Assembly: GCF_021347895.1 (NCBI RefSeq)
Contig: NC_067132.1
Coordinates: 26,629,757 to 26,693,756 of the forward strand
Source: Acanthochromis polyacanthus
Lineage: Eukaryota > Chordata > Actinopteri > Pomacentridae
Direction of reading: 5' to 3'
DNA length: 64,000 nt
Part shown: in pieces, positions 25,999 to 36,935 of the stretch
How the letters are laid out: every line of letters begins with the position of its first letter
Numbering within the stretch: the first letter of the stretch is position 1
Notes under the pieces: generated by a model
Databases searched by the model: none
What the model saw: only the letters and a program-made list of their open reading frames with translations
What the model was told of the DNA's origin: nothing
Program-made: the position numbers and the translations under genes

Positions 25999-26403
25999 TT
26001 TCTTAATAGATGATGATTCAACTAATGTTTGAGCTCTGAAGATGATTTACAGGAATTATCTTAAATATAGAAACAAGTTCTGGGCTTTTTTCTGCCGCTT
26101 CCTGAAAAAACAAAAGTGAAATGTGCTGGAATTTCCCCAATTATTGAATTATTTTTTTAAAAACCTTTCCTTTCTATGTAAAGAATGATCATTAAACTAA
26201 AGTTGAGGTTCCAGAGTGTCCTCCTGAGGTGTTTATTGTGAACTCTGATGTTCCTCGATCTGGTAACGATGCGCCGTGAATCATGGGAGTCGTTACATCA
26301 TCGTCCTGCTGACATTTCGCTGCTTCAAACCACCGGAGGCTTCTGTCCTGCAGTGATGTCGGCCGCTTTGTGTGTCTCTGTGGTTATTTTTAACTCGTCT
26401 TCC
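25999..26403. other. Non-coding, nothing recognised
   Basis: Short AT-rich stretch followed by GC-richer unique DNA that leads into the duplicated block. Confidence 0.4.
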
Positions 26404-26560
26404 TACTCGGCTGATTGTGTGCGGACGCCCCGAGGGGACGTTTGTTTTGTGTTGTGACTCCCAGCGGTTCAGGGCGGGTGGAGACAACGCGCCGTCACTC
26501 TGCGCCATCATTAAACCGTTAAAAACACACTTCTATACAATCAGAGGAGGCTGGAAACTA
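26404..26560 (+). repeat. Copy 1 of a block duplicated 1.46 kb away
   Basis: Shares GCTGATTGT, GAGGGGACGTTTGTTTT, GCGGGTGGAG, CACTCTGCG and CATTATTAAA-like words, in the same order, with 27866-28022. Each copy touches a T-rich 21-nt array. Confidence 0.7.
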
Positions 26561-27860
26561 AAGGCTGCGTGTTTTGGTTGTTCTGTGTCTCCTTCGGTTG
26601 TTTCGTGTCAGATTTGCGACCGATTTAAGTCATTTGTGTCTAATTTTAGACTTTTTCTATGTTATTTTTGTTATTATTTGAGTTTTTGTTATTGTTTTCT
26701 GTCAAACTTTGGTCTTTTTGTGTCTCTTTTTGGTTTTTCGTTGGAATCTTTTGTGATTTTTGTGTCTCTTTCCATCTTATTTAAGTCATTTTGTGTCTGT
26801 CTGCATTCGTTTTGTGTCTAATTTTTGATTTTTTTTGTACATTATTTTGTTTTTTTTCTGTCTGATTTTGGGCTTTTTGTGTCTCATCAGTCAGTGGTTG
26901 TGCTGCATCTTTGGTCTTTTTGTCTTCCTTGTTAGATTTTGTGATTTTTGTGTCTCTTTGTGCCTGATTTAAGTAATTTTTATTGCATTCGTTTTGTCTC
27001 TTTTTTTTTTTTTTTAATTTTATGTTATTTTGCTGTTCTTCAGTCTCTGGCATTATTTTGTGTCAAACTTTGGTGCTTTTGTGTCTCCTTTGTTTTGTGT
27101 GTTAGATTTTGTCTCTTTCTGTCTCTTTGTGTCTGACTTTTGTATGTGTTTTTAAATTTTTGTATGTTGTATGTATTTTGTGTTTTTTTAAATATTTTGT
27201 TATTTTTTGGTAAAATTTCGTTTGTGTCTCTGTGATCTTGTAACTGATTTTAGACTTTTGTTATCGGTGGCGTTGCGTATTTTGATGTCTTTGTGTCTCT
27301 TTCCACTGTTTGATTTTGGACGGTTTGTGTCTCTGCAGTTCATTTAGGTCATTCTGCGTCTCCTTTCAAGTTGTTTTGTGTGAGATTTTGTGATTTTTGT
27401 TTCTCTTTGCATCCGATTTAAGTCATTTCTGTCAGATTTTGGACTTTTCGGTATGTTTTTTTTTGTTATTGTTGAGTCTCTGGGACTATTTTGTATAAAA
27501 TTTTGGTCTTTTTTTGTCTCCTTTGCTTGTTTTGTGTCTAATTTTAGGATTTTTGTGTCTCCTTTGGATTTTTGTGTGAGACATGGGTTTTTTGTGTCTC
27601 TTTGCATCTGATTCAAGGCATTTTTCACATTCATTTTGTGCATAATTTTGGACTTCTTGTGTTTTTGTTGTTATTTCTGTGTCTCTGTGATCATTTTGTC
27701 TCAAACAAATTATTTTTTTATCAGTTTGTCTCGCGTGTTATTGATTGCATTGCATATTTTGTTGTCTTTGCGTCTCCTTTTGTGTCAGATTTGGAGGTTT
27801 TTTGACGTCTCTTTTTGTGTTTCATGTAGTTTTTTTCTGTTTCTTGTCAGTGTCACTTTC
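26561..27860 (-). repeat. T-rich array of the 21-nt repeat
   Basis: Units such as TTTTGTGTCTCTTTGCATC and TTTTGTGTCTAATTTTAGG. A longer block (GTTATCG...GTTGC.TATTTTG...TCTTTG) is found near 27257, 27737 and, in the next array, 29835. Confidence 0.75.
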
Positions 27861-27865
27861 CCCTC

Positions 27866-28022
27866 AGCTGATTGTATTTTTGGAGGCCCTGAGGGGACGT
27901 TTGTTTTTTTGTTTTTATAGAAAAAAACCCACGCTCACTGCGGGTGGAGGTACTTTCCGCTGCTCCATCACTCTGCGTCATTATTAAATCATCACTAAAA
28001 CACACAATTTTACCCAAACGGA
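27866..28022 (+). repeat. Copy 2 of the duplicated block
   Basis: Partner of 26404-26560. GAGGGGACGTTTGTTTT is at 27891-27907. Together with the intervening array this suggests that a unit of about 1.46 kb was duplicated. Confidence 0.7.
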
Positions 28023-29265
28023 GCGGAAAACTTGCTCCAGGTGAGCTTTGGTTGTTGTGTCTCTACAGTATGTAGGTGTGACAGAAAGTGGGTCAGCCGG
28101 GTTGTCCTGGTTACGGCTCAGTTGAACAGATAAATCATGTCGCTGTTGTTTCGTGACCTCGGTCCAGACGGAAAGAAATGATTCTGCTTCCAGACGATCC
28201 GTGGAGCAGCTCAATGACACACTTTGGAAAATGAATCTGAAACTATTTTTAGGGCAAATTAGCTTTGTTTCTTCTAATTTGCTCCTGTCATATTTTCACT
28301 CATTCTGGGCTCATTTTTTACTGCAACATAAAGTCCTGCATGTCTATGGAAACAGAACAACCACGGCTAGAAGTAGAGAGCACTCAGAAATGTGTTTTGT
28401 ACTGTAAGATGCAGCTATAATGCCCTATATAAGATGTAAAAATGCAAAAACAAGCGTTGAATTTCTACTAATTTTACAAAAATTTCATAAACTCAAAATC
28501 CACTTGAGAAAAATTTAGATTTTTAATGTGTACACAGCCTGCAGTTCATCCAAGAACTTTATTATACCAAAGTTCTGCTGCCATAAATCATAAAAAAGGG
28601 GAGAAAACAACAACTACTGGATTTCTTTGATTATTTTACCAAAAATTTAACAATCATGTCCCAACATTTTCCCAAATGGCCAAAGGTGGTAATAATGCTA
28701 TAAAATACATATTATAGATGAGTCTTCCAACATCTTGCTCCTCTTTATGTCATTTATGAGCCATTTATCTTATTGATTAAACATGTTTTATTTTATTCTC
28801 AGTCACTCTAATTCATTTCCACGCTCGTTTGTACGTACACTGTTTGCGTTTCACCTGAAAAGTCCCTGAATTTTTACCACATGACAGTTGGTCACAGCTG
28901 AGTCTTTATTTGCTTCACAGTTGAGCTGAAAAGCACAGAATTTTGTATTTTTTGCAGAATCTGGATAGACAACATGGTTCATTTTTGGTGAATTTTTAAA
29001 TATTACATGTGGAATAAAGTGATGAAATATCACAATTCTGAGGTTAGTTTTTTAAAGATGAGGCGTCTTTCAAACCCACTGGAGTTTTCATGTTATAATT
29101 ACAAAATCAGATCATTTATCACAACATGTAATGAACAAATGTACTTAATTATGAAGAAAATAGCCCATCGTATTTCTACAGATGCCCCTAAAGTCACTCT
29201 TTACTCCACCACCTCTGCCACTGTTTCATTTGTTATCCACCAGTTTTATTCATTCAAACATCTTT
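28023..29265. other. Non-coding, one short dispersed word
   Basis: Mostly AT-rich unique sequence. A fourth copy of the CACTCATTCTGGGCTCATTTTTTACTGCAA word lies at about 28297-28326, followed by AAGTCCTGCATGTCTATGG. No gene recognised. Confidence 0.45.
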
Positions 29266-29269
29266 TGTT

Positions 29270-29898
29270 AGGTTTGTGTCTCTGGGGTTATTTAGTGTCA
29301 AACTTTGGTCTTTTGTGTCTCCTTTAGGTTTTTGGTGTTACTGCATCTGATTTCAGTCATTATGTGTCTATTTGCATTTGTTTTGTGTCTGATTTTGGGA
29401 GTTTTTGTGTGTCTGTGCTTGTTTTGTGTGAAATTTTGGTCATTCTGCATCTCCTTTCGATTTTTCTGTGTAGGATTTTTAATTTTTGTGTCATTTTCCA
29501 TCTGATAAGTCATTTTGTGCCTGCTTGCATTTGATTTTGTGTCTGATTTTGGACTTTTGTGTTATTTTTATGTCCACACGATTATTTTGTGCTAATTTTT
29601 GTGTCTCCTTTGGCTGGTTTGTATCTGATTTTGACTTTTTGTGTCTCTTTGCATTTCATTGTGGTCATTCTGTCTCTTTTTGTTGTTTATTTAAGGTTTT
29701 GGACTTTTTTGTGTGTGCTTACGTCTGATTTAAGTCAGTTTTGCATTTGTTTTGTGTCTGATGTTTCTATTATTGGGGTTTTTTGTGTCAAATTTTGATC
29801 TGTTTGTGTCTCTGAGATTCGATTTTAGGCTTTTGTTATCGATGGTGTTGCATATTTTGGTCTCTTTGCGCCTCCTTTGGTGTCAGATTTGGTTTTAG
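29270..29898 (-). repeat. Last T-rich array of the 21-nt repeat
   Basis: Units such as TTTTGTGTCTGATTTTGG. It ends with the block GTTATCGATGGTGTTGCATA also seen at about 27257 and 27737. Nothing of this family was seen further to the right. Confidence 0.75.
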
Positions 29899-31495
29899 TT
29901 AGCTCATGCCAGTCTATATTCCATTACCTTTGTCACTGATATCTCCCTAATCATTTATCTGCCAGTTCTCTTGATTCAGCCAGCATTTGGTATCGATTAG
30001 CAACTATATGCAAACTGACCACTGTTCTTGTCTGCATTTACGTAAAATCTCCTCCCAACTGTTTCAACGACTCTACAAAACGTTTGACTCAGTAAGCCCG
30101 CTGTATACTGGAATACGAATAAAGACCTCACTACAGCAAGCTTTGCATGAGGACTTTGGGTGAATTTCTTCAGCCATATTGGAAACCATTGGCAGTAAAA
30201 TGATCTGAAATCATTCTGGTAGATTGATTAGTCCTTTAACTTACTTTTTCAGCCTTTAAAGTCCATTTTTTGGGGGGAATATAGCAAGCATTATTCTAAA
30301 TATACTAATAACTTGGGCTTTTACAAACAACTAATGTGTTATTCGGGGGAATGATTTAATTTCGGTAATTAAAATGAGGCTGCAGGGAGCAAAAACTGGA
30401 AGTGAAATATTCAGTTTGTGGTTTTACCTTGTTAAAATCAGACTTTCTCAGTTCAAGAAACTACTGCCTGTTCTGAATCGAATTTATTCATCCTGCGTCC
30501 GTATTCCTGCCTTCGACATGTACAAAACCTGTGGAAAGGAAGAGACTGGGGGGTGAAAAGGAAGGAAAACCTCTTGGAAAGTGTAGCAGTATGAAGAATT
30601 GATGTAGAGGAGGAAAAGGCTTTCGAGTCGGAGGAGGAAGGCAGGAGGGAATATTGAGCCACAAAGCATTTATGTCAGATCAAAGCTAAGCCTTATCTTT
30701 GGGAAAAGGATTCAGTAATACCCTGGGCTGTCTCGCCCCCTCAAGGGCAGGTTTCTACCTCCATTTCCCTGAACTGCTCCACAACCGGAGGGGTTTTTCT
30801 GCACCTTTTTCCCCCGACTTTGGCTCGGTGGGAGAAACTAGGTCAGAGCGAAGAGGAGGAGGAGGAGGAGGAGGAGGAGGAGGATGGAGAGTCTGGCCTC
30901 CGGACTGGGCTGGGGAGGCAGTGCTGGGTCTCGAGGGGAAGCTAATGCTGACGGATGCAGAGAGGATGACTTGACAGACTAACAAGGATCCACTCCAGAG
31001 CTTAATGTGCTGAAGTTTTTTAAGGCGTCACAGCACCTGGTTGTCTTTAATTCCTGAGGCAGATTCAGGGCTCAAATATTTGTAGGAGTGACCCTTTAAT
31101 CCTCTCTTTTAGCAATTCTGTTTCCATTGATGCTAAATCATAACTATGACCAACATTGATGGAGTCTATATCAGAAATATAAGGTATTTTTGATGATTTG
31201 CTGGGTAGCACCGTGAAGTTGGGTTCAAGACGAAGGTAGGAAATGAGCGCATTGGTGTCAAGACGCTGGTGCTGGTGGAGATTAATGGCAATCGGATCCA
31301 ATTCCGAACCAATATACATTCAGTCTTAGATATTAAATGCATGTGATAGCAGGGAATCTATCATTCATAACTGGGTTTCTTCATTAATTGATTATTTTGC
31401 AAAATGCATGCAATGTCAGACCGCCACGTGATGCTTGAGATTGATCGATTAAGATCAATAAGAGTTTGTCTCTTTGCCATTCTTGTCTGTTTCCT
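29899..31495. other. Non-coding, with a GGA microsatellite
   Basis: AT-rich, then GC-richer unique DNA at 30680-30980, around the GGA run at 30850-30884. The proline-, serine- or glycine-rich frames around it are artefacts of the run. Confidence 0.4.
30850..30884 (+). repeat. (GGA)n microsatellite
   Basis: About eleven uninterrupted GGA/GAG triplets. Confidence 0.95.
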
Positions 31496-31499
31496 TAAT

Positions 31500-34355
31500 C
31501 TTTCTCTGTTGCATCATTGTAGTTGTCCCTCATGAGGCTCAGATCTGAAAGGATTATTTCTTACTGTTTTCCAGACGCTGTTTTGGGGTAAACTCAGCTA
31601 TTAGCCCTTAGCGTAGCCTTAGCCGGCATAGAATCAGGAGGTTGAATGTTGTTTGTGAAGAATTTGGCTTCTGAAGTTGAGGTTGCTTCGACTTAGGACT
31701 CTTAGAAGCTGTTTTGTCAACAGTTAAATCCTAAACCTTGCCTTGTTGCTGTTATTTACTGCTGTCCAAGGTGTCTGAACGCCCCCAAATGATTAGCTGA
31801 TTGAAATCGAACAGTTTGTTTACTGCGATTTACCTGCATCACTTTTATAGCCCTCTAAGATTGTGATCTTAAAGCATTACTGGTTGTTTTCCAGAGTTGT
31901 TGTTTCAGGGTAATCTGTAGCTGTTTCCTACCTTAGCTATTAGCTGTTACCGTGGTCTTAACCCTAATGTCCTGATTTGCAGTGACGGTTGGGGTTCTTG
32001 TTCAGTTTTTGCAGGCTGTTTCTCTGCTAGAGGGGCATGTCTGTCAGTTAAAGCAGGTTGCTGACTTTAATCTTACTTTACAACTATGTTTTGGTGCTTC
32101 AAATTGCACCAGAAAAGAGGAACAGCAAACCTCTAAGTTATGGCTTTAGCGTAGCACCATCAGCAAAATAAGTTCCAGCTGCACCGACACCAACAAGTGA
32201 ATTATTGGAGTTTTTAGTGTAACTTCGTGGCTCACCTTTGCTAATGTGCTCGTCTGTCCCTCTGTGTAAACAATCAGTGATTAGTTGTTACTGGTGTTGT
32301 ATAGTCAATCAGATAGTCCAGTAAGCGGGACTTTGCTTAAGATCATAGAGTGAGCTGGATTACTTCCTTTTTTCTATTTAACGCGTATCAAGAGGAGATC
32401 ATTCCTTTATCTTTTTTTGAGTTATTTTTTTATTTACATGGGTAGATGCTTTGCTTAGTTATTTGAAGAGTTTAACTGCTTTACTTGAGGTTGTTCAGAC
32501 ATCCGATCAGGCTTCCTCCTGTATGGCTCCCTGTGGAGGTGTTTGGTCGGGGTAATTTAGAGGAAACCTCGGGGTAGACCCTGGATACGCTGCAGGGGAT
32601 TAAGTTTCCCATCTGGCTTTGCAGGACTCCCAGGAAGAGCTGAAGGTTAACGACGAGTGTGTCTCTGCTGCAAATCACGTCATTTACTAACATATTGAGG
32701 TATCGGTCATTGAAGTGATTTGTGTTTGATAAGGAGGCTGTGTAAGAAAGCAGAGAAACCCCAAACCTTGTCTTGTTGTAGCTATTTACTTCTGCCCAAG
32801 GTTGAATGCAACACTCTTTTCTCGCCTCTAAATGAGTGATTGACTGAGATTGAACAGTTTGTCTACTACTGTTGAGTTTACAGTTCCTCTCTGTTTTCTG
32901 AAATTTTCTCTGCTGTCACTTTTACAGCCCACAAAGGCTTATATCTTAAAGCATTGTTTCCTTTTGATTTCCTGACATTGTTTTTTAGTAATCAGTGGCT
33001 GCCTTTATACTTAGCTGTTAGCGTACCCTTAGCTGCTGTGGAAGTAGCTAATATCCTGATTTTTGGCAATGCCTGTGCTTCTTGTTCACTTTCTTTTATA
33101 GATTGTCTTTGCTAGAGGGATCTGTTTGTCAGAACAGATTGATAAAGCTAATCTTTCTTTAGGAAGATGTTACAGAACTCCAGATAGCCACATGCTAAGA
33201 GGCACAGCTTACCATTTAGTGATTGCTTTAGCTTAGCATCGACTGCAAAATAAGTTCCAGTTGCATCGACACCAACAAGTAAATGACTTGATCAAGCACT
33301 GAAGTGTTTGTGTTTGATAAAAAGGCTGTGTAGAAAAGCAGTTGCATCTCAATCTTTGATTTCTTGCAGTCATTTACAGCTGCTGAAGGTCGAATGCGAT
33401 TCGATTGATTTAGATCAAACAGTTTGTCTGCTGTTCTTCTTTGTTTTGCTAATCTTTCTCTATTCTATTAGTTTTATTGATCACTAAGGCTCATACCTTA
33501 AAGGATTATTTCTGATTGTTTTCCAGACACTGCTTCAGAGTAATCAGTGGCTGCTTTCTGACTTAGCTGCTAGATGTTAGCATACCCTTAGCTGCTGTGA
33601 AAGTAGCTAATTTCATGATTCTTGGCGATGTCTTCTTGTTCAGTTTTGGCAGGTTGTGTCTCTGCCAGAGAGACGTGTCAGTAAGTAAGAACAGATTGTT
33701 GAAGTTAATCTTAATTTAGAAAGTTGTTACACTACTCCAGATGGCGTTAGCCCCAGGCTAATAGGTACAGGAAACCTCTTAGTGATGGCCTTAGCCTAGC
33801 ACTGCTGGCAAAATAAGTTCCAGTTACACAACACCAAGTAAATCACTTAATCAATCATTTATGTGATTTGTATTTGGTGAGAAGGCTGTATATAAAACAC
33901 TTGCATCCCAAATCTTGACACTAATTGAGTCAGACACTAAACTTACCTGTTAGCTTAGCCTTAGCCACCTTGAAAGTAGCTAATGTCCAGATTTGTAGCA
34001 ATGGTTGTGCTGTTTGTTCAATTTTTTTGCAGTTTTTGTCTCTGCTAAAGAGACGTATTTGTCATTTTGAACAGATTGTTTAAATTAATCTTACTTTTGG
34101 TAGATGTTGCAGGTGCTCCAGATAGCCACCTGCTAAGAGGTACATCAAACCTCTGAGTCATAGCGTTAACCTAGACTGTCAGCAAAATAAGTTCCAGTTG
34201 CACCGACACCAACAAACAAATCATTCGATCAGTCATTGAGGCGATAAGTAGGGTGTGTAAAACAGCAGTTGCATCCCAAACCTTGTCTTCTTGATGTTAT
34301 TTACCGTCGCCCAAGGTCAAATGCGACCATCCTTTCTCGTCCCCAAATGAACCAG
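31500..34355. repeat. Long-unit degenerate tandem array, about five copies
   Basis: A block recurs in one order: GTTTTCCAGAC, AATCAGTGGCTGC, CTTAGCTGTTAGCGTAC, GTCTCTGCTAGAGG, CAAAATAAGTTCCAGTTGCA, CCGACACCAACAAGTAAAT, GTGTTTGATAA, CCCAAACCTTGTC. The TTCCAG anchors lie at about 32169, 33248, 33808 and 34184, so spacing falls from about 1080 to 560 to 376 bp through internal deletions. The gene-like GTTAGCTTAGCC words are repeat, not coding. Confidence 0.75.
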
Positions 34356-36133
34356 ACTGAAAGGCCCGAACAAACTGCTCAGAGCACGCTCGGTGTGAAC
34401 TCGCTCTTATCTGTCATTGCCACATCGGTGTCCCCACAGGGCGCGACGAGGACTTTAATTGCCTGAGATCTTGTTTTTGATAAAGCACCGGGATGTACGG
34501 CGTCGCAGGACAATCAGTGGTCACCTCTTTCCATTTCCTGTCACCACTCGTCTCTCCATCTGTCTGCCTCCTCGCCCTCGCCGTCCACCCACAGTGTCGC
34601 CCGGAGGGACACGGAGATGGAGGAGGACGAGAAATCTAGCCGTCCTCCCTCCTCAGCAGTTTTCACACGCCACAATTTGGGGGCAAAAAATAGAAACCTA
34701 AAGTCGGCGGGGCCCTGTTTGGTATTCATTGTTTCCTCGGTGCTATTTTGACAGGGTTTAATCATGTGTAAAAGCAAACTATTACAGCTTCCGCATGGAT
34801 GAACACGGTCGGTGTGATTATGCAAGAAGAGCGGGAGGAGGACGGAAATGTTTACGGAGTCTGTGGCCTGAAGGAGACAGTTAAAAGAATTAGACATACT
34901 TAACACAGATACTGAGGCGATGGGTCTTGTGAACTCGCCCCTGCTGCCGTCAGCTGTCGGATGATACATAATATGTGTACATGGTGATGACCCCATGTGG
35001 TTTGCGATGCATCCTGGTAGTTTGACTGTGAATGTGAGCTGCCTGCTGTGAGAAAAGGGAAAGTGTCGCCATTTTTGACGCAGAATTTAGCGACTGTGAC
35101 ATCTTTAAGTCACAGCTGTTAAATTCTGTGCATTTTTTTCAGATTTTTTTCTTTGCAGTAGCAGAAAAAAGGCATCAATAGTATACTGGAGAGTCCCAAG
35201 AAGAAAAAGAAAGATATTTATATTACCAGAAAAACTTATATCTCCCTTTATGGATTGGTTATTTCAAAAAAATCACTTGTTTTGGGGGAATCAATTGTAT
35301 TTTCACCCATGAGAAACAGTTGTACTCGCATCATAGGTGCATATTTACCTGCAATACACCTTTTGTGTGTTTAAAACTTAATTACGAAGTGTTTTTCTCT
35401 AAATATCCATAAGCTACTATGTTATATGATGAGTACTGTCACTGATATCTTACCTACCAAGCTGCAAAGTAGAATGACAGTGATTTTAGTGAAGAAGGAA
35501 CGATGGTCTTATTATTGCTAAGAAGGCCATAAACTCTAGTCTAGACTTCTCTCAGGAATTGTCAGTGGTACCAGACTAAAACAATGAGGATACGATGACA
35601 ATTGGTGAAACTTTTAAGTCTCAAAAGGGTAAATATGTGGTAAATTCTGTGTTTTCTCTTGCTGAAATGTTCAAAATATATTATTCACACCATAACATAA
35701 CTTCATAACATTCAATCTGGACTTGTTTTGAATATGCCCGAACAACAGATTGTGCAATACTGGTATTTTGCAAGACTCAGTTTCACTAAAAATTCACTTG
35801 TTTTTAAATCAAGACCAAAAACTTTAATTAAACCAATTCCAAAGCTTCTCAATGACTTACACTATACTGTAGCTTTCACTTTCAGTTCTATCTTATGCTC
35901 TGATGGTCTTTTAACTCTTTTAACTGAGGTGAAATGTTCCTTTTACACTTGGTCTTTATTTATTTTGTTGAATTGGATTGTTTTTGAAATGTGCTTTCCA
36001 AGTAAAGTTGCCTCTAAGGCATCTGTAATGAGTGAAATGCAGATGCTGATAGAGGATGTTTCAGAATTGCTGAAGAGTGTTTTGCTTTTATTCATCATCA
36101 TCTTAAACACACTTTGTCTTTTTCTTGTGTTGC
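34356..36133. other. Probable rnf152 intron or upstream flank
   Basis: GC-richer, non-repetitive sequence at 34360-35000 (possible regulatory or conserved block), then AT-rich sequence up to the acceptor. The 146-codon frame at 35728-36168 runs over the splice junction and resembles nothing. Confidence 0.4.
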
Positions 36134-36135
36134 AG
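36134..36135 (+). other. rnf152: Splice acceptor of the rnf152 coding exon
   Basis: The AG at 36134-36135 closes a pyrimidine-rich tract (CTTTGTCTTTTTCTTGTGTTGCAG, about 36112-36135). It lies 155 nt before the RNF152 start codon. The family normally has its whole CDS in one exon behind a non-coding leader, and this acceptor fits that. An open frame in the upstream DNA runs through the junction without similarity to anything, as expected of intron. The matching donor and first exon were not found in the window. Confidence 0.7.
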
Positions 36136-36290
36136 ATGAAGGGCCATGTTGCCACCGAGGACCCGTGATATCCCTTTGAAGTCGAGGACGGTGGTGGATC
36201 ACAAAGCGTCTGGTTCTTCACTCGGAGTTGCCGAGTTTTCCTTCTAGATTTGTTTCTGCCTTCACCTGCCGCCCAATGAACCTGTGTGAA
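36136..36290 (+). promoter_or_regulatory. rnf152 5' UTR part with two upstream ORFs
   Basis: If splicing occurs at 36135, the exon opens directly with an ATG. This gives a 10-codon upstream ORF (36136-36168, MKGHVATEDP). A second ATG at 36146 in another frame gives a 33-codon ORF ending at 36247, 43 nt before the main start. Neither is in frame with RNF152. Such ORFs usually lower translation of the main frame. That they do so here is inference. Confidence 0.5.
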
Positions 36291-36935
36291 ATGGAGACTC
36301 TTTCCCAGGATTCAATCCTGGAGTGCCAGATCTGCTTTAACTACTACAGCCCAAGGCGGCGGCCCAAACTCCTGGACTGCCGCCACACCTGCTGCTCGGT
36401 TTGTTTGACCCAAATGCGAAGCAGCCAGAAGGAGATCCGCTGCCCCTGGTGCCGCGGCGTCACCAAACTCCCGCCGGGTTTGTCCGTCTCCCAGCTGCCG
36501 GACGACCCGGACATCATCACCGTCATCGCCATCCCCCACGCCTCCGAGCACACGCCCGTCTTCATCCGCCTTCCCAGCAACGGGTGCTACATGCTGCCGC
36601 TGCCCGTCGCCAAGGAGCGGGCGCTGGGATTGCCGGGGGAGCTCGGGTGCCGCTTCCTTCCCGGCGGCCAGCAGAAGGGCGTGACGGTGGTGACGGTGCC
36701 CGAGCAGCAGCCCCTGGGTCTGGCCATGGGTCTGGAGGGCGTCGGGGTGGGTCTGGAGGGCGGCGATGGCGAGAGGAGGGTGGCGGGACCGGTGGGAGGT
36801 GCCGGGAAGGGATCCACGTGGTCCGGTGTCTGCACGGTGATCCTGGTGGCCTGCGTCCTGCTTTTCCTCCTGGGCATCGTGCTGCACAACATGTCCTGCA
36901 TCTCCAAGCGCTTCACCGTCATCTCCTGCGGCTGA
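36291..36935 (+). CDS. rnf152: RNF152, lysosomal membrane RING-type E3 ubiquitin ligase
   Basis: Complete 214-aa protein. A C3HC4 RING finger opens the protein: C12, C15, C30, H32, C35, C38, C51, C54. It is followed by the family-typical stretch with VSQLPDDPD (66-74) and SEHTPVFI (85-92). A single membrane segment (about 180-198) lies just before the C-terminal tail SCISKRFTVISCG. This order and the near-identical ends identify RNF152, about 203 aa in mammals. Known family role: a tail-anchored lysosomal ligase that ubiquitinates RagA (and Rheb) and so restrains mTORC1 when amino acids are scarce. The chosen ATG has G at -3 and +4. An in-frame ATG 15 nt upstream (36276) has C at -3 and adds MNLCE, which the family lacks. 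An in-frame stop at 36177 shows that the CDS is confined to this exon. The extra length is a glycine-rich loop at about 143-174, where the family is variable. The CDS is very GC-rich compared with its AT-rich surroundings. Confidence 0.97.
   Translation: METLSQDSILECQICFNYYSPRRRPKLLDCRHTCCSVCLTQMRSSQKEIRCPWCRGVTKLPPGLSVSQLPDDPDIITVIAIPHASEHTPVFIRLPSNGCYMLPLPVAKERALGLPGELGCRFLPGGQQKGVTVVTVPEQQPLGLAMGLEGVGVGLEGGDGERRVAGPVGGAGKGSTWSGVCTVILVACVLLFLLGIVLHNMSCISKRFTVISCG

Noticed and set aside
35728..36168. 146-codon plus frame just before rnf152
   Set aside because: It reads from AT-rich intron-like DNA across a strong splice acceptor, with no domain or similarity recognised.
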